64,000 nt of DNA from Antedon mediterranea (Eukaryota > Echinodermata > Crinoidea > Comatulida > Antedonidae): NCBI RefSeq assembly GCF_964355755.1, contig NC_092674.1, positions 28,074,001 through 28,138,000 on the forward strand. Direction: 5' to 3'. Numbering within the stretch: the stretch's first letter is position 1; each line of letters starts with the position of its first letter. Under the pieces are notes generated by a model that saw only the letters and a list, made by a program, of their open reading frames with translations, was not told the DNA's origin and ran no database searches. The translations under genes were made by a program, and so were the position numbers. Positions 11,204 through 22,103 of the stretch are shown here, one piece after another.

Positions 11204-11362
11204 AATTAGACAGTGTCGTACGACGAGGCCCGACGCTACCTCCTCAAGACAGAACTCGCACGACGCTGTCTGAGTTGGCCTTTATATCTATAGAACCAAG
11301 CAAGCTTGAAACAGATGCTTCCTTCCATTTTAACATGCGCATGCGTGCACGTCATGTGAGAC
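11204..11362. repeat. Dispersed duplicate, copy 1 of a GC-richer block
   Basis: The stretch from the GACGCTGTCTGAGTTGGCC region through TATAGAACCAAGCAAGCTTG to GCGTGCACGTCATGTGAGAC recurs at 12090-12204. The left part (CAAATTAGACAGTGTCGTAC) is partly inverse to GACGCTGTCTGAGTTGG, so the block may be a miniature transposon with flanking unique DNA. Confidence 0.7.
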
Positions 11363-11703
11363 GTAAATTAAAGCAAATAATACTGGAGTTTACTTTCTGT
11401 CTGGAAAGAATATCAAATGTAAAGAAAGATAAACACAAACTTCATCAGGGTAATTGCACATAGAATCATGACGGTTTATTTTCGATTTTCGAGTATTTAC
11501 CGTATGTATTAATTAGGTTAAGTTAATACAGCAATTTGATCCTATATCTTGAACTAGGTTAATTTAGAACTTCGAATATAATCTGCGATTTGTGATCGAC
11601 AGCTTTTGGGTTTAATTTCTATAGGTAAGATTGAACGGGTATCTGGGTATTGCCTAATTCCCAATACACAGTTCAATATAATGTCATTATTTTTGTCTTT
11701 TAA

Positions 11704-11984
11704 TCTTGGTTCCCACTAGAACGTAACGCAAGGACGTAAACGCAACGCAAGCGTTTTAACCAATGGCAAGCGAAGTTATAGACAGTTAGCAATCACAAGC
11801 GAATAAGCCATTGCTTGTGATTGGTCAATTCACTTGCGTTGCGTCGCTAGTGGGAACCATGCTTAAGCGTGGTTCCCACTAGCGACGCAAGACAAGACTA
11901 ACTGTCTATAACTTCGCTTGTCATTGGTTAAAACGCTTGCGTTGCGTTTACGTCCTTGCGTTACGTTCCAGTGGGAACCAAGCT
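11704..11984. mobile_element. Two family B1 copies sharing one TTA
   Basis: B1 at 11704-11863 and a shorter, internally deleted B1 at 11867-11984, separated by exactly TTA at 11864-11866. Both are flanked by TAA/TTA-type triplets. Confidence 0.85.
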
Positions 11985-12089
11985 TTAGATAAAATACATA
12001 TGAACATTGGGCCCAGCATAGATCTGGTTATTTCGACGACCTAACATCTACGCCCGGCGCTTAAGACGACTCGTCTCGTCGTGGGCCTC

Positions 12090-12204
12090 GTCATATGACG
12101 CTGTCCGAGTTGGCCTTTATATCTATATAGAACCAAGCAAGCTTAAAACGGATTCCTTCCATTTTAATATGCGCATGCGTGCACGTCATGTGAGACGTCA
12201 TATG
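12090..12204. repeat. Dispersed duplicate, copy 2
   Basis: Matches 11255-11362 closely (GAGTTGGCCTTTATATCTAT, then ACCAAGCAAGCTT, then GCGCATGCGTGCACGTCATG) and diverges after the GTGAGACGT. Confidence 0.7.
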
Positions 12205-12489
12205 TTTTATCTAAAGACAAAAATAATGACATTATAATATTCAATAGGTTTGTGTTCGTTTCAAGCCCGTTTGAGTTTGAAACAGTTATAAATTATTCTA
12301 AATAGGGACCAACATGCTCGAACGTTTTTTTTTGTTTTTTTTACTATTTTCAGCATCATAATGTTGTTATTTTTGTTTGAATTTTGTTGTTCAATTTGTG
12401 GTCATTATTTGTTGATTTGTTTTCTTTTTTTTTTAATAAAAAAGTGTATCTTTAACTAATTTAGTCTCTATTTAGACGCTATTTGGAAT

Positions 12490-12614
12490 TTTGAAACTTT
12501 ATGTGATCTGCCCATATGATGATGATGTCATATTACTACCATATTTGCGCATATCACTACCATATGTGGGCACATCACACTGTTTTGTCACATAAAGTTT
12601 GTAGACAGAGCTTT
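12490..12614. mobile_element. Miniature transposon family A, left end eroded
   Basis: Contains GATGATGATGTCATATTACT, the ATATCACTACCATATGTGGG segment, and the right end CACATAAAGTTTGTAGACAG AGC. The left terminus is reduced to GAAACTTTATGTGA. Confidence 0.7.
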
Positions 12615-13180
12615 ATACAGTTTATATATCACCTTTAGGCCTAATATACGTTTTACACGTTATATTCTTCTTTACTGATTCCCGTATTTAAACTTGAAGC
12701 ACAGTAATGTTTTCTGTTTGACCTTGAACTTACAATACTCATACTTCATAAATGTTGTTGGTAATACAAATTAATTAATGATTAATGAGGCGGCAACAGC
12801 TAATTAAAGGCTTTTATTGTGATGACGGGATATTTACTTACTCGTCACACTGACGCCATAGCTTCGTTACGGATCGTACATATCTAATTTCTACAATATT
12901 GATACATTTCTGAAAATTTAATGTTGACCCGGTTTCTATCAACTATATGACGCACATGGCACGTATAACCCGCTCTGTCGATCAATTTGCAAACAAAATA
13001 ATATGTTTTTATGAGAATTCATATCTATATTGAATTGAAATTCATATACTCTATTTCTCTTAATTGATATTACTTTAGTGCCGTCAAATTATCTTAAAAC
13101 TAGTACAATCGACCGTCGTTCCATCATAAATGCATTCATGCTGTCTACTTCCGATTAAAAAGACAATTCAAATGATAGAA
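12615..13180. other. No feature recognised
   Basis: AT-rich unique sequence with no convincing exon. Confidence 0.35.
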
Positions 13181-13829
13181 TGCACTCCAATTAAAGACCC
13201 CTGAAACTATTAGTTCACTCCAATTAAAGACCCCTGGAACTATTAGTGCACTCCAATTAAAGACCCCTGGAACTATTAGTGCACTCCAATTAAAGACCCC
13301 TGGAACTATTAGTTCATTCCAATTAAAGACCCCTGGAACTATTAGTTCACTCCAATTAAAGACCCCTGGAACTATTAGTGCACTCCAATTAAAGACCCCT
13401 GGAACTATTAGTGCACTCCAATTAAAGACCCCTGGAACTATTAGTTCATTCCAATTAAAGACCCCTGGAACTATTAGTGCACTCCAATTAAAGACCCCTG
13501 GAACTATTAGTGCACTCCAATTAAAGACCCCTGGAACTATTAGTTCACTCCAATTAAAGACCCCTGGAACTATTAGTGCACTCCAATTAAAGACCCCTGG
13601 AACTATTAGTTCACTCCAATTAAAGACCCCTGGAACTATTAGTGCACTCCAATTAAAGACCCCTGGAACTATTAGTTCATTCCAATTAAAGACCCCTGGA
13701 ACTATTAGTGCACTCCAATTAAAGACCCCTGGAACTATTAGTTCATTCCAATTAAAGACCCCTGGAACTATTAGTGCACTCCAATTAAAGACCCCTGGAA
13801 CTATTAGTTCACTCCAATTAAAGACCCTG
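13181..13829. repeat. Minisatellite, 33-bp unit, about 20 copies with higher-order pattern
   Basis: Unit close to TCCAATTAAAGACCCCTGGA plus ACTATTAGTGCAC. Copies are nearly identical except at the junction: TTCACTCC, GTGCACTCC or TTCATTCC. The order TTCAC, GTGCAC, GTGCAC, TTCATT occurs twice in succession at the left, giving a 132-bp higher-order unit. There are no spacers, so this is not a CRISPR array. Confidence 0.95.
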
Positions 13830-13917
13830 AAGCTTTCAACTATATTAAAGAAGACCTGTCCAATAAAAACATGAACAATAAAGATTAATAAAAACTTGAA
13901 AAAAAAGACTTGAATAC

Positions 13918-13993
13918 GAATTGACCAATAAAAAGCGATTTATTATTCAAACTGATTGGTCAATTCGCTTGTGTCCTGTGGTAACCAAGCTTT
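13918..13993. mobile_element. Family B fragment
   Basis: AATTGACCAATAAAAAGCGA ... GATTGGTCAATTCGCTTGTG followed by TGTGGTAACCAAGCTTTA. This is the palindromic B1 centre joined to a right end, with most of the element missing. Confidence 0.6.
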
Positions 13994-14032
13994 ACAGAAT
14001 ATTGCACAATTTGATCATCAACTTTGTCTTAT

Positions 14033-14062
14033 CATGGAGGAAATATACATATTTCCTCCATG
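14033..14062. repeat. Short perfect hairpin
   Basis: ATGGAGGAAATA and TATTTCCTCCAT flank a few bases. A similar palindrome (CATGGAGAAATAA ... TTATTTCTCCATG) lies at 25599-25631. Confidence 0.7.
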
Positions 14063-14429
14063 GTCTTATCACGCAAGTTGAAGACCCACAACCCAAACTT
14101 ACAATGGAAGCTGACGTCAAACGAGAATCCCAACATCCCATAATAACACTATACGTTTTCCACATTCAATTTAATTGGTCTTGTTAACAATAGTAAATCA
14201 AATATTGCGTCATAACAGTGGGTTTTTTTCATGTAATTAATCTGAACTTTAGAATTAACTGTCAGACTATGATGATATCACATTAAAATTGCTTTTAACA
14301 AAATTCGTTTATGAATAATTATGTTTTAAAGATACAGTAATAAGATTTCAACATTGATAGTTAATTATTGCTGAAGGTTGCAGTCATTAAAAAAAATAAA
14401 CGTAATGTAAATTCAAACTCATGACGTAA

Positions 14430-14715
14430 GGCCGATTGCAAGCAAATTGACCAATCACCAGTGACAGTTGGAATAATTCACCGCTTTTGATTGGTGTCCT
14501 AGTGGGAACCAAGCTTTAAGCGTGGTTCCCACTAGAACGCAACGCAGCGACGTATTGACGCAAAGTGATGTATTGCGTAATCACAAGTGGAAACCGACGA
14601 CGCAACAGTGCTGCAAAAATCGCAGGTTTGATTTCACGCAGGCGGGGGAAAACACAATGATTGGAAGGGTATTTTCTTACGTTGCGTAGGTTGCGTCGGT
14701 AGTGGGCACCACACT
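14430..14715. mobile_element. Family B fragment plus a full family B2 copy
   Basis: A decayed B1-like segment ends at 14515 with GGGAACCAAGCT. After one TTA (14516-14518), a B2 copy runs 14519-14715 with the right end slightly mutated (GTGGGCACCACACT). Confidence 0.8.
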
Positions 14716-14754
14716 TTAGTGCATGATGTATATATACGTAAAGCTTGATTATAT

Positions 14755-15525
14755 TAGCGTTTTGTAATATTCGTCCAGCCTAACGCGGTACCGTTAAGTA
14801 ATGTCCGTCCAGCGTAACGCGTTACCGTTTTGTAAGTTCGTCCAACTTAATGTGTTACCGTTTAAGCTTGGTTCCCACTAGAACGTAACGCAAGGACGTA
14901 AACGCAACGCAAGCGTTTTAACCAATGACAAGCGAAGTTATAGACAGTTAGCAATCACAAGCGAATAAGCCATCGCTTGTGATTGGTCAATTCACTTGCG
15001 TTGCGTTACGTCCTTGTGTTGCGTCGCTAGTGGGAACCACGCTTTAAGCTTGGTTTCCACTAGAACGTAACGCAAGGACGTAAACGCAACGCAAGCGTTT
15101 ATAGACAGTTAGCAATCACAAGCGAATAAGCCATCGCTTGTGAATGGTCAATTCACTTGCGTTGCGTTACGTCCTTGTGTTTCGTCGCTAGTGGGAACCA
15201 AGCTTAAGTAATGTCCATTCAACATAACGCGTTGCCGTTTTACAAGGTCCGTCCAACACGCGTTACCGTTTTGTAATGTCCGTCAAACGTAACGCGTTAC
15301 CGTTTTGTAATGTCCGTCCAACGTAACGCGTTACCGTTTTGTAAGTCTGTCAAACGTAACTTGTTACCGTTTTGTAATGTCCGTCCAACGTAACGCGTTG
15401 CCGTTTAATAATGTCCGTCCCACGTAAAGCGTTACCGTTTAGTAATGTCCGTCCAACGTAACGCGTTATCGTTTTACAAGGTCCGTCCAACGTAGCGCGT
15501 TACCGTTTTGTAATACCGGTACCAA
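14755..15525. repeat. Minisatellite, 34-bp unit, split by two family B1 elements
   Basis: Unit close to GTCCGTCCAACGTAACGCGT plus TACCGTTTTGTAAT, about three copies at 14755-14862 and about nine at 15206-15525. The two parts were one array, now separated by the transposons at 14865-15204. CGTAACGCGTTACCG contains a self-complementary core. Confidence 0.92.
14865..15204. mobile_element. Two family B1 copies head to tail inside a minisatellite
   Basis: B1 at 14865-15043 and B1 at 15047-15204, sharing one TTA at 15044-15046. The outer junctions are CCGTTTA|AGCTTGG and CCAAGCTTAAGTAATG, both consistent with insertion at a TTA/TAA in the GTTTAGTAATG junction of the 34-bp repeat. Confidence 0.88.
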
Positions 15526-15951
15526 CGTTAGCAGAAACGTTGGCAGACTCACGTACGTACGTACGTACGTAACTACGTAATTTATGCGTCATTGATTGGA
15601 GAGCGACACTGTAATAGCGTTTGTTATAATGTGATCGATCATAATTTAATAACAAAACGTTGGCAGACTCGTTTCATAACGAACCGGCGCGAAATAGAGC
15701 TTCTATTTAAGCTGTTGTTATTATTGTTGAATGATACAGTTACAGCAGACTTTGATTTACACTGGCGACAGACACGGTGTGATCAATGTGTGTTCACTGT
15801 GCTATGTGTCATTTGCGTTTTCATTGGATAAAGAAATGTAATAATGTTGTGAACCAATTAAAGACGATTTATACTGTTAATTAAAACACCTTAGAGGAAT
15901 TGTGTTATTAAGATTTCTGTAGAGAATATTTGTTGCATCGATTTCTTTTGT

Positions 15952-16315
15952 AAAGCTCTGTCTACACTATCAAACTAGTGATGGTGTGATGTAACCAAAT
16001 ATGGTAGTGATATGCCCATATATGGTACTGATATGACATTATCATGTCCATATATGTCCGAGTCCATAATAACATTTCTTGACCAGTTGAATGACCTCTC
16101 AAGAGAACAAGCATTTTAGAAGATTGCCAAGCCATCTTAGAAAGACTACTGAAGCATCTTATATTAGATTTAATTTGTTTTTTTATAAGTGAAAACATTA
16201 ATTTTTTTCTACGAAAGTGATTCACCTTATTAGAACTACAAAGTAACTATATTCAAAGTATGTATTAATTAATCTTCCTTTTTCATGTTTTTGGAGGACA
16301 ATACACAATGCAAAA
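15952..16315. mobile_element. Truncated family A element followed by a family D 3' part
   Basis: 15952-16060 starts AAAGCTCTGTCTACACTATC and runs through two CCATATATGG-type segments before breaking off. 16130-16310 matches the right part of family D (GAAAGTGATTCACCTTATTA, TCAAAGTATGT, TTTTTGGAGGACAATACA). Confidence 0.65.
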
Positions 16316-17427
16316 ACCCAGTATATCGTATTACACGCTACATTATCCGTTAAACTAATTATGTAATCTATTGTTTGTTGAAGGCATTCAACGGATTTCT
16401 ACGACGTTGCTTGTTTTTATTGTTAATGGCATTGAGTAGATTGGTAACCATCAGTATGTAAACATGATTCGCGATTGACAAATAATAACTAGCGTAGTAG
16501 TTATAAGTTATTGGACTTTATCTTGATGGATCATGCGAATTGTCGCTTGCGCTGATTGGTCACTTTGCGTTGTGCCTACGTTTATTGCGTTGCAGTGGGA
16601 GCCAAACGCGTGCTCGGAAAATAGTACTGTTACCCCCAGCCAACCGAAGAGCCGTCATTACTTTACCAACCGACTTTAACAACTAAACCAAGATTATGAA
16701 TGTATCACAATTTCATTATAAATAATGTATCATTTAAGGAGAACACCTGATGGCGGTTTATTTGCTGCTAGCCCAAACTTAACCTTTGTATCGATTAAAC
16801 TAAGTGATGTTTAAATAGCAATAATAATGCCTCATTCATAATGAACCGTTAATTATGATTCATAATTAATGGGACGCGCACGAATAATTCATTATTTTGT
16901 TATAAATAGCAATTTTTGTTGCATAAATTATATATGTACTATTCCATAGCATTGTATCATAGAATATGAAAGCTGTCACCGAATATCTTCCCTTCATATC
17001 CGGTTGAAGTGCGATTTCGTAACCTCTGACCTTAGAATTGTTTATCTGGATAAAGTTACCAATGAGTGGCTATGTCTGAACATAACTATATAATGATTTT
17101 ATTCACAAAACTCTCAGTGCTCTGTATCTCCAAATTATATGGCAACATTTGTCCAGTATCGTATACAAATTCCGTAATACAGCGTCCATGTGTTTCACAT
17201 GTGATGTCAGTTATCATGTCAGGTTAAAAGTTCGGTAATTGGAACCATGTAAAAATTATTCAGTTACTGCAGAAATTACATTATAAAATCATGATTCTGT
17301 TTATGCAATTATCTGTGGGTAACCATACACACTGTGTGTCAATTGGCAGTCACTGACTTGTACAAATTAAAAGCATACGTTATTGTTGTAAAAAAAACGT
17401 ACTGCAGTAGCCGCAGTGGAACAATTA
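16316..17427. other. No gene; family B scrap and a family E-like element
   Basis: A B1 scrap lies at about 16545-16615 (GATTGGTCACTTTGCGTTG ... CAGTGGGAGCCAA). At 17140-17220, TGTATCTCCA ... GTCCAGTATCGTATACAAAT, CCGTAATACAGCG and CACATGTG match family E. No exon was recognised. Confidence 0.4.
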
Positions 17428-17849
17428 AGCGTGGTTCCCACTAGAACGCAACGGAACGTAACGCAGCGACGTGTCGACGCAAAGTGATGTAGTGCGTAAT
17501 CGAAAGTGGGAACCGACGACGCAATAGTGCTGCAAACATCGTAGGTTTGATTTCTCGCAGGCGGGGGCAAACACAATTATTAGAAGGGCATTTTCTTACG
17601 TTGCTTAAGCTTGGTTCCCACTAGCAACGCAACGCAACCTACGCAACGTAAGAAAATACCCTTCCAATAATTGTGTTTGCCCCCGCCTGCGTGAAATGAA
17701 ACCTGCGATATTTGCAGCACTGTTGCATCGTTGGTTCCCACTTGTGATTACGCAATACAGCACTTTGCGTCAATACGTCGCTGCGTTGCGTTCTAGTGGG
17801 AAGCATGCTTTAGATTACGTTACGTTGCGTCGCTAGTGAGAACCAAGCT
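17428..17849. mobile_element. Family B2 element interrupted by another B2 element
   Basis: The outer copy begins at 17428 (after TTA 17425-17427) and is cut at TTGC|TTA. The inner copy, in opposite orientation, is 17608-17809, flanked by TTA at 17605-17607 and 17810-17812. The outer element then resumes GATTACGTTACGTTGCGTCG and ends at 17849, followed by TTA. The nested structure identifies the inner element's exact ends and its 3-bp target duplication. Confidence 0.9.
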
Positions 17850-17929
17850 TTAGGAAAGATACTGAGCAAATTTAGATACAGAACCTAGAATTGAGGTGAG
17901 CAAGTTGGTTTATAGAAACTCCTCACTAA

Positions 17930-18314
17930 AGCTTGGTTCCCACTGGAACGTAACGCAAGGACGTAAACGCAACGCAAGCGTTTTAACCAATGACAAGCGA
18001 AGTTATAGACAGTTAAGCGTGGTTCCCACTAGCGACGCAACACAAGGACGTAACGCAACGCAAGTGAATTGACCAATCACAAGCGATGGCTTATTCGCTT
18101 GTGATTGCTAACTGTCTATAACTTCGCTTGTCATTGGTTAAAACGCTTGCGTTGCGTTTACGTCCTTGCATTACGTTTTAGTGGGAACCAAGCTTTAGCA
18201 ATCACAAGCGAATAAGCCATCGCTTGTGATTGGTCAATTAACTTGCGTTGCGTTACGTCCTTGTGTTGCGTTACGTCCTTGAAGTTGTGTTGCGTCGCTA
18301 GTGGGAACCACGCT
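17930..18314. mobile_element. Family B1 element interrupted by another B1 element
   Basis: The outer B1 runs from 17930 to its centre (GTTATAGACAGTTA), then resumes at GCAATCACAAGCGAATAAGC and ends near 18314. The inner B1 is 18016-18194 in opposite orientation, with TTA at 18013-18015 and 18195-18197. Uninterrupted B1 copies read GACAGTTAGCAATC here, with a single TTA, so the empty site is known. The outer right end also carries a short local duplication of GTTGCGTTACGTCCTTG. Confidence 0.92.
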
Positions 18315-18546
18315 TTAACGTCATATGTACTTTTAAATGGTAAATGAAGTTAAACGAACCTGTGAAATGTAACGCAATTACCTTTTTTGATGACGTGTAG
18401 GAAACATTATTAATTATATTAATTGCTAACACCTACAGTGTAAAGTGGCAATTATCTCCTCCGTTCACACTTCCAACTGTTAAGCCAATATAAGTATGTG
18501 TGTTCATTTAGAAAATAAATAATATGCACGTTTGCATGGACGAGTT

Positions 18547-18994
18547 TCTGGTTCCCACTGCAAGTTGCGCAACGTAAGAAAATGCTCTTCCAATAATTGT
18601 GTTTGCGCCCGCCTGCGTGAAATCAAACCTGCGATGTTTGCAGCGCTGTTGCGTCGTCGGTTCCTACTTGTGATTACGCAATACAGCACTTTGCGTCGGT
18701 ACGTCGCTGCGTTACGTTTTAGTGGGAACCAAGCTTTAACCTGGGGCCTTAAAGCTTGGTTCCCACTCTAGAACGTAATGCAAGGACGTAAACGCAACGC
18801 AAGCGTTTTAACCAATGACAAGCGAAGTTATAGACAGTTACCAATCACAAGCGAATAAGCCATCGCTTGTGATTGGTCAATTCACTTGCGTTGCGTTACG
18901 TCCTTGTGTTACGTCGCTAGTGGGAACCACGCTTTACGCAATACAGGACTTTGCGTCAATACGTCGCTGCGTTGCGTTCTAGTTAGAACCACGC
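18547..18994. mobile_element. Family B2 copy, B1 copy and B2 fragment
   Basis: B2 at about 18547-18734, B1 at 18753-18933, then a B2 right-end fragment 18937-18994 (ACGCAATACAGGACTTTGCG ... TAGTTAGAACCACGCT). Short ORFs on both strands here are element sequence. Confidence 0.82.
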
Positions 18995-19179
18995 TTTAAC
19001 AGCGTATGCTGATAATCAAGGATGACTCTTGATGAGTGACAGCCGGGCTGTGTGTATACTATAGTATACTTATGGGATGTTAGAGATTTCCTCTTCTGTT
19101 CATTTTGAATGTATTGTGTTCTCAAATACACCAGCATTGTAATATATATATTATGGCATCATCGTAATAGGTCTGTACG

Positions 19180-19412
19180 GTTTTGTATTTAGTCTTTTCG
19201 GTACCCTGAATCTAAAAGTCTTCATTACTGTTTTTGTCCTGTTTCCGGTTCCCGTATTTTTTTTTTCATTTTCTATGGGCTGCCTTATACAAGCTTTGCT
19301 TTTTAGGAATGTTGCACCTTTTATTTTAATCATTTTTACTGTTAATTTTTATTTTCTATGAAAGACAAGAGAAATAAATGTTACTTTGATTGATTTGATT
19401 GATTGATATTAT
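19180..19412 (+). mobile_element. Probable LINE or SINE 3' tail with TTGATTGAT repeats
   Basis: A T-rich 3' UTR-like stretch ends AAATAAATGTTACTTTGATT followed by a TTGATTGATT microsatellite, the signature of a non-LTR 3' end. No coding part was recognised. Confidence 0.45.
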
Positions 19413-19849
19413 TTTAGTACTTAGGTATTAATCACCGCAGCTGCTCCGACGTGTATACACTCGTTGTCTTGGTAACAACGCAAAAAGCAACGCACCACCT
19501 CAATTATGCAAATTACTTGTCCGACGATCGATAAAGCTCCTTACCATATCATATCTATTGTTATTATGTTATTATCCTCGACGTATCTGACGACGAAAAA
19601 TAAAAATGAGATCGAATAAACAGGAGATATAGACATCGATATTTTTAGACACTGCGTTTCTTAATGCGTTTTCATGTGCTCAATTTTATGACCTCGTCAA
19701 TATCAATACACTAGATGCTTTCAATATCATTGATTATTATGTGGAGAAAATGAATACAAGGCCGATTCTATTTTGTTCATGATGAAACGTGTGACGTCAC
19801 TTGAATTATTTGCAAGGGAATTTTGAAGCAAATTCTTGTTTATAAAGAG

Positions 19850-19968
19850 GCCCATATACTCTCAATTTTTAGTCGCGTGCACTCGACTCAGCTCACAATG
19901 TCGTTCGTTCGGTCGGTTGGTCGGTCTCAAATTTTAGCACGCGACTGCAGCCATGTATATGGCCTTGT
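19850..19968. mobile_element. Short inverted-repeat element, ends AGGCCCATATAC
   Basis: AGGCCCATATACT ... AGTCGCGTGC is matched by the inverse GCACGCGACT ... ATGTATATGGCCT, with a GTCGTTCGTTCGGTCGGTTG centre. It is about 119 bp with no coding capacity. Confidence 0.65.
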
Positions 19969-20309
19969 AGCACGAATGTTATATTAAACTCGAAAATTAT
20001 AACATAAGTGGATTCAAATTGTTTAAAACTTAGAATGAAATAGTGATCGCGCGTCAACTGATGCTAAAAGTAAGTTGTGTTATATTGCAATATCAATGAA
20101 TGAATTTATTATTTCATGAAATTTCAATGAAATATTAAGTATAAGCTACCGGTTAGACTTGCCACAAGTCTGCAGTTGCTTCGAGGCGTTTGTTCGAGCT
20201 CAAGTAGTATACGTATGAAACGCCATATGTGCCAAAATATTTATATTTTTACTAATATTAAGTCAAAAATCCGTCTGGAACCCAGGCTAGCTACCGGTTT
20301 GTAATGCAA

Positions 20310-20438
20310 ATTATTTGTTTCCCCTTACGCTTGCCCCTCTGCCTTTAATGTTACTCTTACAAACTGCAGAAATCATGTCCCTTTCTTTGTTAACATCCGT
20401 GCCTTTTATAAATAAATGTGGAATTGAATTGAATTACG
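20310..20438 (+). mobile_element. LINE 3' tail remnant with ATTGA repeats
   Basis: CTTTTATAAATAAATGTGGA followed by ATTGAATTGAATTA. This resembles the tail at 7560-7580, so it is probably the 3' end of the same retrotransposon type, strongly truncated. Confidence 0.5.
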
Positions 20439-21385
20439 AGAAATTAACCACGAAACGTTACAACACAACACGATATTTATTATTAATATTATTCTATGTA
20501 TCATATTTTTATTTAGACAGAGAAACCCACTGAATCTTGCATTGCATTATATAATTAGAAAAACGTGTTGTAGCCTATATAAATAAATAACAAATTCAAA
20601 TATTTACTTTGACCTTGGTAATACAGGTAGGCCTACCAGCAGTTCACGTTTCTGATAAACAATGGCTTTTCTCGTCGCTATTCAATATTAATTTTAAGAT
20701 TAAACTGACACCGGATATCACTGCAATATTCTTATTAGAACACTTGTTGCCTTATATTACTAATAAAATATCAACCCAGACGATCGCGTTCAATAGTCTG
20801 CCAAAATCGATTTACCGTCTGATTTTCAAAAGATCATAAATGTCACATGGTTGCGTTGACTCTGGAAACATTAGAAAAGGTGAATTGCGTTAGTTTTCTG
20901 TCTGGTGCGTCAATATGCGGGTGCGTGTAAAGCTTGGTTTTCCATGTCCTTCCAATAATTTTTTTTTCAATATTTCTACGTAACAAAAAACATATAAGTA
21001 TAAAAGGGGAGTAGCGGAAAAGCAAAAGTAATAAACTGTTATCTTGTGATGTGCTTGACCAGCCCCTGTCAACTAGGACGATACAATACAACTGAGATTA
21101 TAACAACAAATTTTGAAAAATACATAGAAAAATATTCTATAATAAAATGTTAATAAAAGTGTTCTAAAAATACAATTGCTATCTGGACATTCTAATTGTA
21201 TAAAAGTTAAAAAGTTAACAAGTTAAAAAGTTTATGAAAAGTTAACAAGTTAAAAATTCTGATTGTATAAAAGCTAAAAATTGTAATTGTAAAAAGTTAA
21301 AAATTCAGAGTAGGCCTATAGTAGGTACAATCTAAAAAAATCATGTACATTTGCAAAACTTTTGGTTTATAACAAAATGTGTTTT
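20439..21385. other. No gene; short B2 scrap and AGTTAAAA repeats
   Basis: AAAGCTTGGTTTTCC...CCTTCCAATAATT near 20929-20960 is a B2 scrap. At 21200-21305, AAAAGTTAAAAAGTTAACAA is repeated imperfectly. No exon was recognised. Confidence 0.4.
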
Positions 21386-21893
21386 CCCCCGCCTGTTTGA
21401 AATCAAACCTACGATGTTTGCAGCACTATTGCGTCGTCGGTTCCCACTTGTTATTACGCAATACAACACTTTGCGTCAATACGTCGTTGCTTTGCGTTAC
21501 GCTGCGTCGCTAGTGGGAACCATGCTTTAGTTTTCTGCCTGGTGCGTCAATATGCGGATGTGCGTAAACAAGCTTGATGGTGATTCAAATTTGTCGACAA
21601 AACGATTAACGATGTTAATTTCAGAGATGATTCTATTGCACGTCCAGGTTTAAAAAAACATTTTAGAACATTGTGCAACGCGAGGCAGATAACTAACTAC
21701 TTGCATTAGGCGTGGTTCCCACTCGACGCAAAGCAATGCATTGCGTAATCACAAGTGAGAACCGACGACGCAACATTGCTGCAAAAATCGCAGGTTTGAT
21801 TTCACGTAGGCAGGGGAAAACACAATTATTGGAAGGGCATTTTCTTACGTTGCGTATGTTACGTTACGTTGCGTCGCAAGTGGGAACCACGCT
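21386..21893. mobile_element. Two family B2 copies, first truncated
   Basis: 21386-21526 is the distal half of a B2 (CCCCGCCTGTTTGAAATCAA ... TAGTGGGAACCATGCT). 21709-21893 is a nearly full B2 beginning GGCGTGGTTCCCACTCGACG and ending GTGGGAACCACGCT. TTA flanks both sides of the second. Confidence 0.8.
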
Positions 21894-22013
21894 TTAAAAA
21901 GACACACACAATATAGCTTGTGATACTCTGTGACCAAAATCCAAGCGTTGGCTGTTAAAAGGGCCTAGCCTTCGATTGTCATTTGTATAGGCCTATTATA
22001 AAACTAATAATGC

Positions 22014-22103
22014 TTGTATTCGTTGAATGGGAGGAATATTTTCATTTGAACACCTGTCAATCTTTCAAGTCATAAAAATATTTTCCCCATTCAACGAATA
22101 CAA
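22014..22103. repeat. Long-stem palindrome, about 29-bp arms
   Basis: TTGTATTCGTTGAATGGGAG plus GAATATTTT at the left is nearly the exact inverse of AAAATATTTTCCCCATTCAA plus CGAATACAA at the right, around a roughly 30-bp loop. It is probably a very small inverted-repeat transposon. Confidence 0.75.

Noticed and set aside
13181-13829. CRISPR-like regular array
   Set aside because: Eukaryotic context and no unique spacers. Units abut directly. The same applies to 22702-23309.
18504-18771. ORFs on both strands, and similar ones at 10907, 17367 and 21712
   Set aside because: All lie in family B transposon sequence and resemble each other only for that reason.
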